Made by a program: the position numbers and the translations under genes. DNA of 64,000 nucleotides, taken from assembly GCA_913061235.1 (NCBI GenBank), contig CAJXTB010000004.1, forward strand, positions 62,001-126,000, read 5' to 3'. The first letter of the stretch is position 1, and every line of letters begins with the position of its first letter. Source of the stretch: an uncultured Pseudomonadota bacterium (GTDB taxonomy: Bacteria > Myxococcota_A > UBA796 > GCA-2862545). Shown in pieces: positions 37,688-46,096 of this stretch. The notes beneath the pieces were generated by a model that was not told the origin of the DNA, did not search any database, and saw nothing but the letters and a program-made list of their open reading frames with translations.

Positions 37688-39370
37688 TTAGCTTCGGGTC
37701 AGCGGGCGGTACTTGATGCGCTTTGGACTCATGGCATCGGCACCGAGGCGCTTCTTCTTGTCGCGCTCGTACTCGTCGTAGTTACCTTCGAACCAAACCA
37801 CCTGACTGTCACCCTCGAACGCCAAGATGTGCGTTGCCACACGGTCGAGGAACCAGCGGTCATGGCTGATGACGACGGCACAACCAGGGAAGTCGTCTAG
37901 CGCGCCCTCCAGCTCACGGAGGGTGTCGGTGTCGAGGTCGTTGGTGGGCTCATCGAGAAGGATGAGGTTGCCGCCGCTCTGAAGCAGCATGGCCAAGTGA
38001 ACGCGGCCACGCTCACCACCGGACAGGGTCTCGACGGTCTGTGTCTGCTTGCCACCGCGGAAGCCGAACGCGCTGACGTAGGCACGGGCCAAGATCTCGC
38101 GACCGCCCACTTGGAGCTGGTCCCGACCTTGGGCAATGTTCTCAAAGACGGACTTCTCACCGTCGAGCGTGTCGCGCGACTGGTCCACGTGGGCGACTTC
38201 AACAGTCTCGCCAACCTCTAGGGTGCCGCTATCTGGCTGTTCCTGGCCGGTGATCATGCGGAAGAGAGTGGTCTTACCCGCACCGTTGGCGCCAATGACG
38301 CCAACAATGCCGGCACGTGGCAGGTCGAAGGACAGGTTGTCGATGAGTAGTCGGTCACCAAAGCCCTTGGACACGTTCTCAAGGCGAACAACCTTGGTTC
38401 CCAGGCGAGGTCCTGGAGGAATGCCGATGTTGGTGCGCCGGTTCTCCGAGTTGTCCTGTGCGGCGGACATCAGCTCTTCGTAGCGCTTGAGTCGCGCGAG
38501 GTTGCGGTTGTTTCGCTGACGTGCGCCCATGCGCGACCACTCCAGCTCACGGGACAGTGTCTTCTGCTTGGCAGACTCGCTCTTCTCCGACTGCTGAAGG
38601 CGCTTCTGCTTCTGCTCGAGCCAGCCCGAGTAGTTGCCCTCGTAGGGAATGCCCTTGCCGTTATCGAGCTCGAGAATCCACTTGGTGACGTTGTCGAGGA
38701 AGTACCGGTCATGTGTGACGATGATGACGGTGCCTTCGTAGGCGGCGAGGTGGTCTTCAAGCCAGGCCACACTCTCGGCGTCCAGATGGTTTGTAGGCTC
38801 ATCGAGCAGCAGCAGACCGGGCTTAGCGAGGAGCAGCTGGCACAGTGCGACGCGTCGCTTCTCACCACCAGAGAGGTTTTCGATGCTGCTGTCGCCGGGC
38901 GGTACGCGCAGGGCGTCCATTGCGATTTCGACGGTACGGTCGATGTCCCAGGCGTTCTTGGCGTCGATCTGGTCCATGAGCTCCGCTTGGCGGTTCATGA
39001 CTTTGTCCATCTCGTCGTCCGTCAGCTCTTCAGCAAAACGTTCGCTGACGCGCTCGTACTCAAGGATGAGGTCGCGTAGTTCGGCCAAGCCTTCTTCTAC
39101 GTTCTCTTTGACCGTCTTGGTGGCGTCGAGTTCTGGCTCTTGGGCCAGGTAGCCAACGGTGATGGACGGGTCGATCCAAGTGCGCCCCTCAGTGTCGTCA
39201 TCGAGGCCGGCCATGATCTTGAGCAGGGTCGACTTACCCGCACCGTTCTGTCCGACGATGCCGATCTTTGCACCATAGTAGAAGGACAGGTGGATGCCTT
39301 TGAAGACCTCGGTGCCGTCACCCCAGCTCTTTCGCAGGTTCTGCATCTGGTAGATGAACTTGGTATCCAT
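37688..39370 (-). CDS. ettA: ABC-F translational throttle protein EttA
   Basis: A 560-residue soluble protein with two ABC ATPase domains and no membrane part. Motifs: GQNGAGKSTLLK and LSGGEKRRV with LLLLDEPTNHLD in the first half, GANGAGKTTLFR and LSGGERGRVHLA with ILLDEPTNDLD in the second. The linker fits the EttA type, as does the ending KYRPLTR. EttA binds the ribosomal E site and couples the first elongation step to the ATP/ADP ratio. ATG 39370 has GGAG seven bases upstream. Located at the end of the minus-strand run asnS-TPR-kinase-ettA. Confidence 0.95.
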   Translation of the reverse strand: MDTKFIYQMQNLRKSWGDGTEVFKGIHLSFYYGAKIGIVGQNGAGKSTLLKIMAGLDDDTEGRTWIDPSITVGYLAQEPELDATKTVKENVEEGLAELRDLILEYERVSERFAEELTDDEMDKVMNRQAELMDQIDAKNAWDIDRTVEIAMDALRVPPGDSSIENLSGGEKRRVALCQLLLAKPGLLLLDEPTNHLDAESVAWLEDHLAAYEGTVIIVTHDRYFLDNVTKWILELDNGKGIPYEGNYSGWLEQKQKRLQQSEKSESAKQKTLSRELEWSRMGARQRNNRNLARLKRYEELMSAAQDNSENRRTNIGIPPGPRLGTKVVRLENVSKGFGDRLLIDNLSFDLPRAGIVGVIGANGAGKTTLFRMITGQEQPDSGTLEVGETVEVAHVDQSRDTLDGEKSVFENIAQGRDQLQVGGREILARAYVSAFGFRGGKQTQTVETLSGGERGRVHLAMLLQSGGNLILLDEPTNDLDTDTLRELEGALDDFPGCAVVISHDRWFLDRVATHILAFEGDSQVVWFEGNYDEYERDKKKRLGADAMSPKRIKYRPLTRS

Positions 39371-39463
39371 GGCGTACTCCGGGGAAGGGAGCGGCGCGTA
39401 ACCCATGACCTGCAGCACTACACGTGCGGATGCGTCGCCAAACGTGCGGCAGTGCAGGCGAGT

Positions 39464-41002
39464 TTATGCGGCGGATGCCTCGACGGGTATGTCCTTCGGA
39501 GGAACGGACGATGTCGCGTCAATGGGCACCGTGAAGTTGAAGGTCGCGCCATGACCGATTCCAGCACTCGCAACTTCTAGCCGGCCGCTAAGTTCTCTCG
39601 CTGCCAGTGCGCTTGAGTGAAGGCCAAAGCCGTGGCCCTTTGGCTTGGTCGTGAATCCGTGGTTGAAGATGGCCTGGAGATTGTCTTCGGGGATTCCAAT
39701 GCCATTGTCACTCACGGTGAACACCACCTCATGGCCAAGCTTGGTAATCGCAATGCCGATTGTGGGGTTTGGATAGGATTCCACGGCGTCTGCGGCATTG
39801 TTGATGAGATTTAGCAGGACCAGCATGGTCTTGTGGCGGTCGGCTGCAAGAACCACATTCGGCGGCTCTGACACGTCGAGCGACACACCTGTCAGTCGGG
39901 AAGCCACCAATAAGAGAGTTTCTTTCAAGAGATCGGGAACGGAAATGTCGGCGATAAGCCCACCGTGGCGCGCGAAGTGCTGTTGCGCTTGAACGACGGT
40001 GTTCACGTGCTCCACTTGCTGGCGCAGTCTTCTGATCTCCGATTTGTGCAGTGCGTTTTGCTCGGTCGCTACCTGTGCGACGCGACGTAGATACTGGCCC
40101 ACCACCTCCCGAGGTGTTTCCGGGCACTCCACGGCGTCAGCGAGTTTGATGAGTCGTTCGACTTGACCGAGATTGGCGTGTTCGGCCAACAGAGCGACGC
40201 TCACGTTGACACTGTTTAGGCCGTTGCCAACATTGTGCAGCACCCCGTTTGCGACCTCGGCCATCCCAGCCATTCGTGCTGATTCAATGAGGTCTTTCTG
40301 GGTCGAGGCCAAGTGGACTTGTGTCTCGAGGTGTAGGTCCATCTCTTGCTTGAGTGTCGCGCTCACCGACTGTTCTTGGGTAATCGCTTGCTGCACACTG
40401 CGGTGATGGTGAACGATACCTAGAGTCAGAACGAACAGTGCACACAGCCAAGACAGCAGCGGTTGGGCCACTGGGTATGGGGCGTAGGAGGCGGGCAGAT
40501 TGCCGGTGCTCTCTACCACCGCGATGGCGACGCTACCGAGCGCGATGGCGCCCATGATGTATGGCCATTTGCTACGCGCTCCGCCCATCACTGCCACGTA
40601 GGGCACCAAGAGCAGCCAGGCGGAGATCCAGCTGCGCATTCCACCTGTGAAGAGCAACTGGCTAAGCACAGCAAGACCTAGAAGGAGTGCGGCGACAGTG
40701 GCCAAGAGGGTTGGACCCACTCTTGTCCGAACGCCTAGTGGCATTAAGAATCCGTAGACGATGATGGGTAGGTTGCCCAGAATCAGGAGCCAAGGGTAGC
40801 CCACCCAGAGGTAGAACAGCATCCATGCTGAACATACTGCTGCCCCAATCGGACCCACGAACGCCATGAATGCCATGCCGCGCCGCTCTTCAGTTGAGAG
40901 GCGGGACGAGTTGGACAAGCTGTTTTCGTTGGGGGGCTTCAACGGTCGTACCGAGTAGGGGCTGTGCAGCTTTGTTGGGAGCACAACCGCTATCGGCCAC
41001 AT
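39464..41002 (-). CDS. Orphan sensor histidine kinase
   Basis: A 512-residue membrane kinase. Residues about 40-205 hold five or six membrane helices, followed by a coiled coil (about 210-260). The phospho-acceptor helix contains His in VANGVLHNVGNGLNS. The ATPase domain carries the N box NLINNAADAV, G1 DNGIGI and G2 GHGFGLHSS. There is no receiver domain, and no response regulator gene lies in the window. It follows the TPR gene by 11 bases, so it is likely co-transcribed with asnS and the TPR protein. Its signal is unknown. Confidence 0.92.
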   Translation of the reverse strand: MWPIAVVLPTKLHSPYSVRPLKPPNENSLSNSSRLSTEERRGMAFMAFVGPIGAAVCSAWMLFYLWVGYPWLLILGNLPIIVYGFLMPLGVRTRVGPTLLATVAALLLGLAVLSQLLFTGGMRSWISAWLLLVPYVAVMGGARSKWPYIMGAIALGSVAIAVVESTGNLPASYAPYPVAQPLLSWLCALFVLTLGIVHHHRSVQQAITQEQSVSATLKQEMDLHLETQVHLASTQKDLIESARMAGMAEVANGVLHNVGNGLNSVNVSVALLAEHANLGQVERLIKLADAVECPETPREVVGQYLRRVAQVATEQNALHKSEIRRLRQQVEHVNTVVQAQQHFARHGGLIADISVPDLLKETLLLVASRLTGVSLDVSEPPNVVLAADRHKTMLVLLNLINNAADAVESYPNPTIGIAITKLGHEVVFTVSDNGIGIPEDNLQAIFNHGFTTKPKGHGFGLHSSALAARELSGRLEVASAGIGHGATFNFTVPIDATSSVPPKDIPVEASAA

Positions 41003-41013
41003 GCCGCTCGACT

Positions 41014-42792
41014 TTAGCGAATAATTCCGCGCTCCATGGCCCCGTCAATGCGTCCGGCGAGCGTATCGAGTGCGCGCTGTACGCCTTGATTGCCAAGGCT
41101 GTGAGCGCGCAGGCTCTCGACCGTCTGGGCATTTTGACTCAATCCACTCACCGCGCCAGTTCGCGTATTCAAACCGACGCTGTCGGCTAGAACGCTGACC
41201 GCTTCGTTGAGGCTGCCGACATCTGCGAGAACCTCGGCCAATGAATGGGTAGTGATGGCCAAACCAACGTCATCACCGATGTCTCGCTGTAGGTGAACGG
41301 CTTCGGAATAGCGCTTCATGGCACTGACTCCTCGACCGGCCAAGCGCTCCAAGTCACCGAGAGTGCGTGAGACAATCGCCAGGTCCGACGAGCGCCCGAG
41401 GGGCTGCCAGACGTCTACGGCTTTGCGCGCATGCCGTGCTGCTGAGGCAAGAACCGCTGTCTCTCCTCGTTTTTTCGCGAACAGGGGCAAGCGACCCGTC
41501 AGGAGATTGGTCTCTGCGATGGCAAGAGCGGCGCGCGGTGTTGTGTCCTGCTTGAGGAGAGCGCGAGCGCGGGACAAGCAGCGGGCGCCAGCCGGAACGT
41601 CGTCTGCTGCGACTGACAGAGCGGCTTCGTCCGCGAGGCGAAGGGCCTTCTCAACGGCGTCGTCGGTGCGTTTGGCGGCTTCGCGCACATCAGCCAAGGC
41701 GCCTGCGATGTGGTCGCCTCCAACGGCTTGTAGCACCATGGCACGCAGCAGCAGCGCCTGTGTGTGAACGTGTGGCGGGACATCTTGGTGCGTCAGCGAC
41801 ACCAAGCGGTTGGCGCTCTCCGTCGCTTCGACCAGGTTGCTCATGCACAGGTGGAACCACGCCAAGTCTGCTAGGGCTGCGACTGCTTCGTCGTCGTCAT
41901 CTGTGTCGACCGCTTGCTCGGCAAAGGCCACAGCGTCGACGCGCCTGTCCGACAGCCACGCGCGGCGAGCCGCACTGATTCCCCGTTCTGGGGCGTCCCC
42001 TTCCAAGTCGGCTTGCCCGGCAAGGTCTGCGATGACCCAGGCTTCGGTGAGGCTCGGAAGCAGGTCACGGCCGAGCGCGTCTGCGAGTGCTTCTGGGAGG
42101 ACAAACTGACCCGAACCCTTGTCCTGGATGGAGACTCCTTGGTCCGCAGCGTCCTGAAGCGCGAGTAGAACCGACAGTGGGGTCCTGTCCGTCAGGGCAG
42201 CGACTGCCTTGGCGCTAAACGGGGAGCCGAGCCACGCGGCAGCGCGCAGCAAGACCTTGTGCTCCTGGGGAACGTCCACCGACACTGGACCCAGTTTGGC
42301 CTGGCGGATGGGCTCGGCACCGAGGGCGTCTGCGGCGTTCTTGACGGGACCCTGGTCAGGGACTTCGTGAAACACGAGCAGAAGCGGGACCTTCAGCCAG
42401 CCGGGTCTATTGGCCGCGCGAAGGACGAGTCGCAAGGTAGCAGGATCACTGCGTTCGGCGCCATCAATGACCAAGACGACGGGGTCTCCTTGCGTGGCGG
42501 CGTCGTTCAGCGCTTCGACAAGGGCGTGCTCAACGCCACGGTCAGCCGTTCCCCACAGCGAGCGACGCGGCCCGCCAGCGACGTATAGGGAGAGCGGGTG
42601 GTAGGGCGGCAAGCGTTGGTCGCGAACCAACCCATCCAACCCGTCGAGAAGGGTTGTGTAGCGTGCGTTTCCTTCGGGCTCGATGACCACTGGCGAGTGA
42701 CCAAAGCCGTCGGGAAATGCCGGGGCATGTGGGGCGATAACTGCCACCACACGCCCTGTTGATAGTCGCTCCCACCGGGCTTCGTCGCTCAC
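41014..42792 (-). CDS. TPR-repeat protein with ATPase-like N-terminus
   Basis: A 592-residue soluble protein. GTG 42792 follows GGAGAG at a good distance. Residues about 50-200 resemble a degenerate AAA/STAND-like ATPase: a Walker-B-like VVLVIDGAERSD is present, but I find no Walker A loop. Residues 260-560 are tandem TPR helices with the usual A-x3-A-x6-G spacing. TPR/STAND-like proteins usually act as signal-binding scaffolds. It sits 12 bases from asnS and 11 from the histidine kinase gene, in one operon. Confidence 0.78.
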   Translation of the reverse strand: MSDEARWERLSTGRVVAVIAPHAPAFPDGFGHSPVVIEPEGNARYTTLLDGLDGLVRDQRLPPYHPLSLYVAGGPRRSLWGTADRGVEHALVEALNDAATQGDPVVLVIDGAERSDPATLRLVLRAANRPGWLKVPLLLVFHEVPDQGPVKNAADALGAEPIRQAKLGPVSVDVPQEHKVLLRAAAWLGSPFSAKAVAALTDRTPLSVLLALQDAADQGVSIQDKGSGQFVLPEALADALGRDLLPSLTEAWVIADLAGQADLEGDAPERGISAARRAWLSDRRVDAVAFAEQAVDTDDDDEAVAALADLAWFHLCMSNLVEATESANRLVSLTHQDVPPHVHTQALLLRAMVLQAVGGDHIAGALADVREAAKRTDDAVEKALRLADEAALSVAADDVPAGARCLSRARALLKQDTTPRAALAIAETNLLTGRLPLFAKKRGETAVLASAARHARKAVDVWQPLGRSSDLAIVSRTLGDLERLAGRGVSAMKRYSEAVHLQRDIGDDVGLAITTHSLAEVLADVGSLNEAVSVLADSVGLNTRTGAVSGLSQNAQTVESLRAHSLGNQGVQRALDTLAGRIDGAMERGIIR

Positions 42793-42804
42793 GATTTCTC
42801 TCCG

Positions 42805-44160
42805 TCAGTATCCAGCTTGACCTGGGGTACGGGGGTAGGGGATGACGTCGCGGATGTTCTTCATGCCGGTAATCCACATCAGCATGCGCTCAAATCCGAG
42901 CCCAAATCCGCCGTGGGGTGCCGAGCCGAAGCGCCGCAGGTCACGGTACCACTCGTAGTCTTCCCCAGGAACGTTGTGCCGACGGAACAGGTCGTCAAGG
43001 ACGTCGAGGCGTTCTTCTCGTTGTGAACCCCCAATCATCTCGCCAATTCGGGGCACAAGAAGGTCTGTAGCAGCCACTGTGCGCTGGTCATCGTTCAGGC
43101 GCATGTAGAACGCTTTTTGCTCCATGGGGTAGTCGGTGACGAACACCGGGCCCTTGAAGTGCTCTTCCGCCAAGTAGCGTTCATGCTCGGCTTGAAGCGA
43201 TTCGCCGCGCCCCACCTTGAACTCCCACTTCTTGCCAGTTGCGACCAAGATGTCTTGGGCTTCGTCGTGCGTGACACGTGCGAAGTCGGCGGAAATAGCG
43301 GCGTTTAGCGAATCCAGCAGGCCCTTCTCAATGAACTTGTTGAAGAAGGCGAAGTCGTCCGGACATTGTTCAATCGTGGCCTTCGTCACCGTCTTCACGA
43401 AGTCGGTGGCGAGTGCAATGACGTCATCGAGGTTCGCAAAGTAGATCTCTGGCTCGATCATCCAGAACTCACACGCGTGACGGGGCGTGTTGCTCTTCTC
43501 GGCGCGGAAGGTGGGGCCGAAGGTGTAGACGTCCGTGAACGCTTGGCCAAAGGTCTCGACGTTGAGCTGGCCTGAGACGGTCAGGTACGCGGGACCGCCG
43601 AAGAACTCGGGGTCGTCTCCGTGGAGTACGCGGAACATCTCGCCGGCGCCTTCTGCATCTGCCGTGGACAGAATGGGGGTGTGAACCCACATGAAGCCAC
43701 GGTCCTGGAAGAACCGGTGAATGTTGTTGGCCAGCGCGTTTCGTACGCGGAACACCGACTGCATGGTGTTGGTGCGTGGGCGCAGGTGAGCCATGGTTCG
43801 CAGGTTTTCGAGTGACGTACGCTTCTTCTGGAGCGGGTAGTCAGACGGATGTGTCTGGCCGACGATGGTGACGTCTGTGGCGCTCACCTCGAGCGACTGT
43901 TCACCACCTGGGGACTGAACCCAGGCGCCATGAATACGCACGGCGGCACCGATTCCAAGCTCGGCTTTGAACTGTTCGGCAAGCTCTGCGTTCAGAACGA
44001 TCTGCACGGTCTTTGGCGTTGAACCGTCGAACACGTGTACAAAGCTGACGTTCTTAGAGAAACGCGATGTCTTGACCCAGCCGGTGACGGTGACGTCTGC
44101 TCCAGCGTTGGCGTTTGTCAGCAAGTCCCGAATAGGGGTGCGACGGTCGACTCCAGCCAT
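42805..44160 (-). CDS. asnS: Asparaginyl-tRNA synthetase
   Basis: A 451-residue class IIb synthetase that charges tRNA-Asn. An N-terminal OB-fold anticodon domain (VTVTGWVKTSRFSKNVSFVHV) precedes the class II catalytic core, with motif 2 at TFRAEKSNTPRH and motif 3 at GFGLGFERMLMW. The C-terminal ending RTPGQAGY is typical. ATG 44160 is preceded by GGAGG; the Met four codons upstream lacks one. Presence of AsnRS implies direct charging of tRNA-Asn rather than only the amidotransferase route. Confidence 0.97.
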   Translation of the reverse strand: MAGVDRRTPIRDLLTNANAGADVTVTGWVKTSRFSKNVSFVHVFDGSTPKTVQIVLNAELAEQFKAELGIGAAVRIHGAWVQSPGGEQSLEVSATDVTIVGQTHPSDYPLQKKRTSLENLRTMAHLRPRTNTMQSVFRVRNALANNIHRFFQDRGFMWVHTPILSTADAEGAGEMFRVLHGDDPEFFGGPAYLTVSGQLNVETFGQAFTDVYTFGPTFRAEKSNTPRHACEFWMIEPEIYFANLDDVIALATDFVKTVTKATIEQCPDDFAFFNKFIEKGLLDSLNAAISADFARVTHDEAQDILVATGKKWEFKVGRGESLQAEHERYLAEEHFKGPVFVTDYPMEQKAFYMRLNDDQRTVAATDLLVPRIGEMIGGSQREERLDVLDDLFRRHNVPGEDYEWYRDLRRFGSAPHGGFGLGFERMLMWITGMKNIRDVIPYPRTPGQAGY

Positions 44161-44259
44161 GATGCCCTCCAAAAGCCGGGGCTAGCTAACCCAAACCGCA
44201 TGGGCCGGGCTGCAGCTTGGACATTCGTGGGCAGTGAAGTCGTTCCGAAGGACTCTGTA

Positions 44260-45213
44260 TTAACGAGCTGCCTTGCGAACCTTCTTGTGGTCAGCCACCG
44301 CTCGCCAGTCTGCATCGTCGAGCATCGGAAGTGTGCAACCACCGAAGAAAGCGGGGTTTGCACACCAACCGACCTGTGGGCCCCCCTTCTTGACTGCCTT
44401 GTCGAAGCGCTTGGTTGCCGCAGTCCACACGGGCATGAAGGCGTCCGTTCGTAGGCCGGCGATCTGGGCCTCAATGACCATGACCTGCTCGCGCAGTCGG
44501 GCGGTCTCGGAGGCATCCGTGCCGTCTTCCAGTGCCGCCTCGACGGGCAGGCGGGCTTCGTCATCCGCACGGTTGATGCGACGAAGGGTGTCCGTCATGA
44601 CGCGCTCTGCGAAGGGTAGGACAGGAACGACTGCGGTGCCTCCGGTTGCCGTTCGGGCCTCTTGTGAAATGGTCAGAGCAGGCCATTCACGTGTCATGAG
44701 CTCCTCTACGGCCGGGGCGAGTGCGGGGTCCGCGTCCATAGCGGCTGCAATGCTGGCGTTCAGATCTTCACCGACACAGTCGGGGTTGACTTCGGTCCGC
44801 GATGGCATGCCGGGTAGCTGCCGTCCGACCGCAACACGCCCTTCACATTCTGTAGCGGTGCCGTTGTTTGCGGCAATGGCCCGCTCCATAGAGGCGACGA
44901 AGGTGCCGTCGAACTCGTCGATTAGGTCGCCGACGAATCCTTGGAGAGTGGCTTGTTCACGCGCGAACGTCGTCTTGAGCTGGTCTAGGTGGGCTTGCTC
45001 ACCATTTGGAGCGGCGTCTCCTAGAAGGTCGAGCGCTACTTGGTAGTCGTTCAGGGCATCGGCAATCGCGGCACTTCGTCCTGAGACGTCGGCGTACGTT
45101 GTCTGCATGGTGTTGGCGTTCGTGAACGTCGTCGATGCCGCCGCAATCGAGTTGGTGTCGTAGTAGCCGTCGGCAGCAACAGCGGTGGCGACGAGGGCGA
45201 GTAGGGACAGCAT
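44260..45213 (-). CDS. Secreted protein of unknown function
   Basis: A 317-residue protein. ATG 45213, six bases after GGAGG, opens a signal peptide ending VAADG; the in-frame extension before it is not coding. The mature part is helical and alanine-rich, with long amphipathic helices (about residues 25-110 and 195-280) and cysteines at the C-terminal end (GWCANPAFFGGCTLP). No family is recognised. It lies about 100 bases upstream of asnS on the same strand, and 340 bases from the tail-tube gene. Confidence 0.75.
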   Translation of the reverse strand: MLSLLALVATAVAADGYYDTNSIAAASTTFTNANTMQTTYADVSGRSAAIADALNDYQVALDLLGDAAPNGEQAHLDQLKTTFAREQATLQGFVGDLIDEFDGTFVASMERAIAANNGTATECEGRVAVGRQLPGMPSRTEVNPDCVGEDLNASIAAAMDADPALAPAVEELMTREWPALTISQEARTATGGTAVVPVLPFAERVMTDTLRRINRADDEARLPVEAALEDGTDASETARLREQVMVIEAQIAGLRTDAFMPVWTAATKRFDKAVKKGGPQVGWCANPAFFGGCTLPMLDDADWRAVADHKKVRKAAR

Positions 45214-45553
45214 GAAGACCTCCTGACCCCCAGACCCCGACAGGTGGGGTGGGGTTCCAACGAACGCCGTAACCCTCAACGAAGGGTGTCCTGCTGCGAC
45301 TCGCTCGCGACGGTACGCAAACTTCGTGATTGGGCGCACCTTTGGTGGGGGGAGCACACCGCTACGATCAGCTGACCTGCTGTATCTATGAAATGCCGCG
45401 GATTTCTAGAAGAATGGAGTTGACCGGGTCGCGGGGGGCGTGTAGGTTTCCAGAGTCTGAAGGGCGACGGCAATCGCAACATCATCCTCCGGACGCAACC
45501 GTCATTCGTAGAGCCGTCAGCGAAGGGCAAACTCCAAAGTAAGTGAGGCAAGC
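45214..45553. other. Intergenic region between the secreted-protein and tail-tube genes
   Basis: A 340-base stretch without a gene. It holds the ribosome site of the leftward secreted-protein gene at its left end and a sigma-70-like promoter candidate at 45420-45448 for the rightward tube gene, leaving about 105 bases of 5' leader. I found no conserved RNA structure, phage attachment site or other repeat in the rest. Confidence 0.7.
45420..45448 (+). promoter_or_regulatory. Sigma-70-like promoter candidate for the tail-tube gene
   Basis: TTGACC (45420-45425) and TAGGTT (45443-45448) are separated by 17 bases, the optimal spacing for a housekeeping-sigma promoter. The -35 box matches five of six consensus bases; the -10 box is weaker. 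Start would be near 45455, about 100 bases before the gene. Assignment is by eye only. Confidence 0.45.
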
Positions 45554-46000
45554 ATGCCAACAGAAGAACTTTTCGGTTCATACAACTTCCTGCTCGAGAT
45601 TTCGGGCATCACCGGCGAAGCCAAGACCATCGTCGGCGGCTTCAAGTCCGTCAGCGGCATGGACTCCGAGACTGAAGTCATCGAGTTCAAGCAAGGCAAC
45701 GACCGCGTTGTTCGTAAGAAACCAGGTCGCACCACCTACGCGAACATTGTTCTCGAGCGTGGCTACACCGCTACGGACGACCTGTGGACCTGGCGCAACA
45801 ACATCGAGAAGGGTTTGATTGACCGCCGCAGTGGCTCGATCATCGTTCTCGACCAGGACCTTGAGACCGAAGTTGCTCGCTACAACTTCTACGAAGCCTG
45901 GCCAGCCAAGTGGTACGTCCCTGAAATGGACTCCGACAGCAGCAACATGGCGATCGAGAAGATCGAACTCGCCACGGAAATGGTTGAGCGCGCTCGCTAG
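45554..46000 (+). CDS. Contractile-tail tube protein (T4 gp19-like / eCIS Afp1-like)
   Basis: A 148-residue protein matching phage tail-tube proteins of the T4 gp19/TIGR02241 family, also found as Afp1 and Pvc1 in extracellular contractile injection systems. Features: the N-terminal YNFLLEISG start, FKSVSGMDSETEVIEFKQG, KKPGRTTYANIVLERGYT, and the C-terminal YNFYEAWPAKW...NMAIEKIELA pattern. It forms the inner tube through which cargo is ejected. Length is standard. The gene has a promoter candidate upstream and a strong terminator just after, so it looks monocistronic. No sheath, baseplate, spike or terminase gene occurs in the window, so its partners must lie elsewhere. Confidence 0.88.
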   Translation: MPTEELFGSYNFLLEISGITGEAKTIVGGFKSVSGMDSETEVIEFKQGNDRVVRKKPGRTTYANIVLERGYTATDDLWTWRNNIEKGLIDRRSGSIIVLDQDLETEVARYNFYEAWPAKWYVPEMDSDSSNMAIEKIELATEMVERAR

Positions 46001-46020
46001 TCGAACGTTTCTTGATCAGA

Positions 46021-46051
46021 AGCCTCGAAGGTCTCGGCCTTCGGGGCTTTT
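46021..46051 (+). terminator. Strong intrinsic terminator after the tail-tube gene
   Basis: An 11-bp stem, AGCCTCGAAGG (46021-46031) with CCTTCGGGGCT (46038-46048) including one T-G pair, closes a 6-base loop and is followed by TTTT. It starts 20 bases after the tail-tube stop codon. It should end that transcript and argues for a single-gene unit. Confidence 0.85.
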
Positions 46052-46096
46052 GCTTGTCTGGAGAATGCTGGGTGGCATCGCTCCAGGCACCGTCTG

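Noticed and set aside
45554-46000. Prophage or remnant signalled by the tail-tube gene
   Set aside because: No other phage, integrase, attachment site or terminase gene is present within the window, and the gene has its own terminator.
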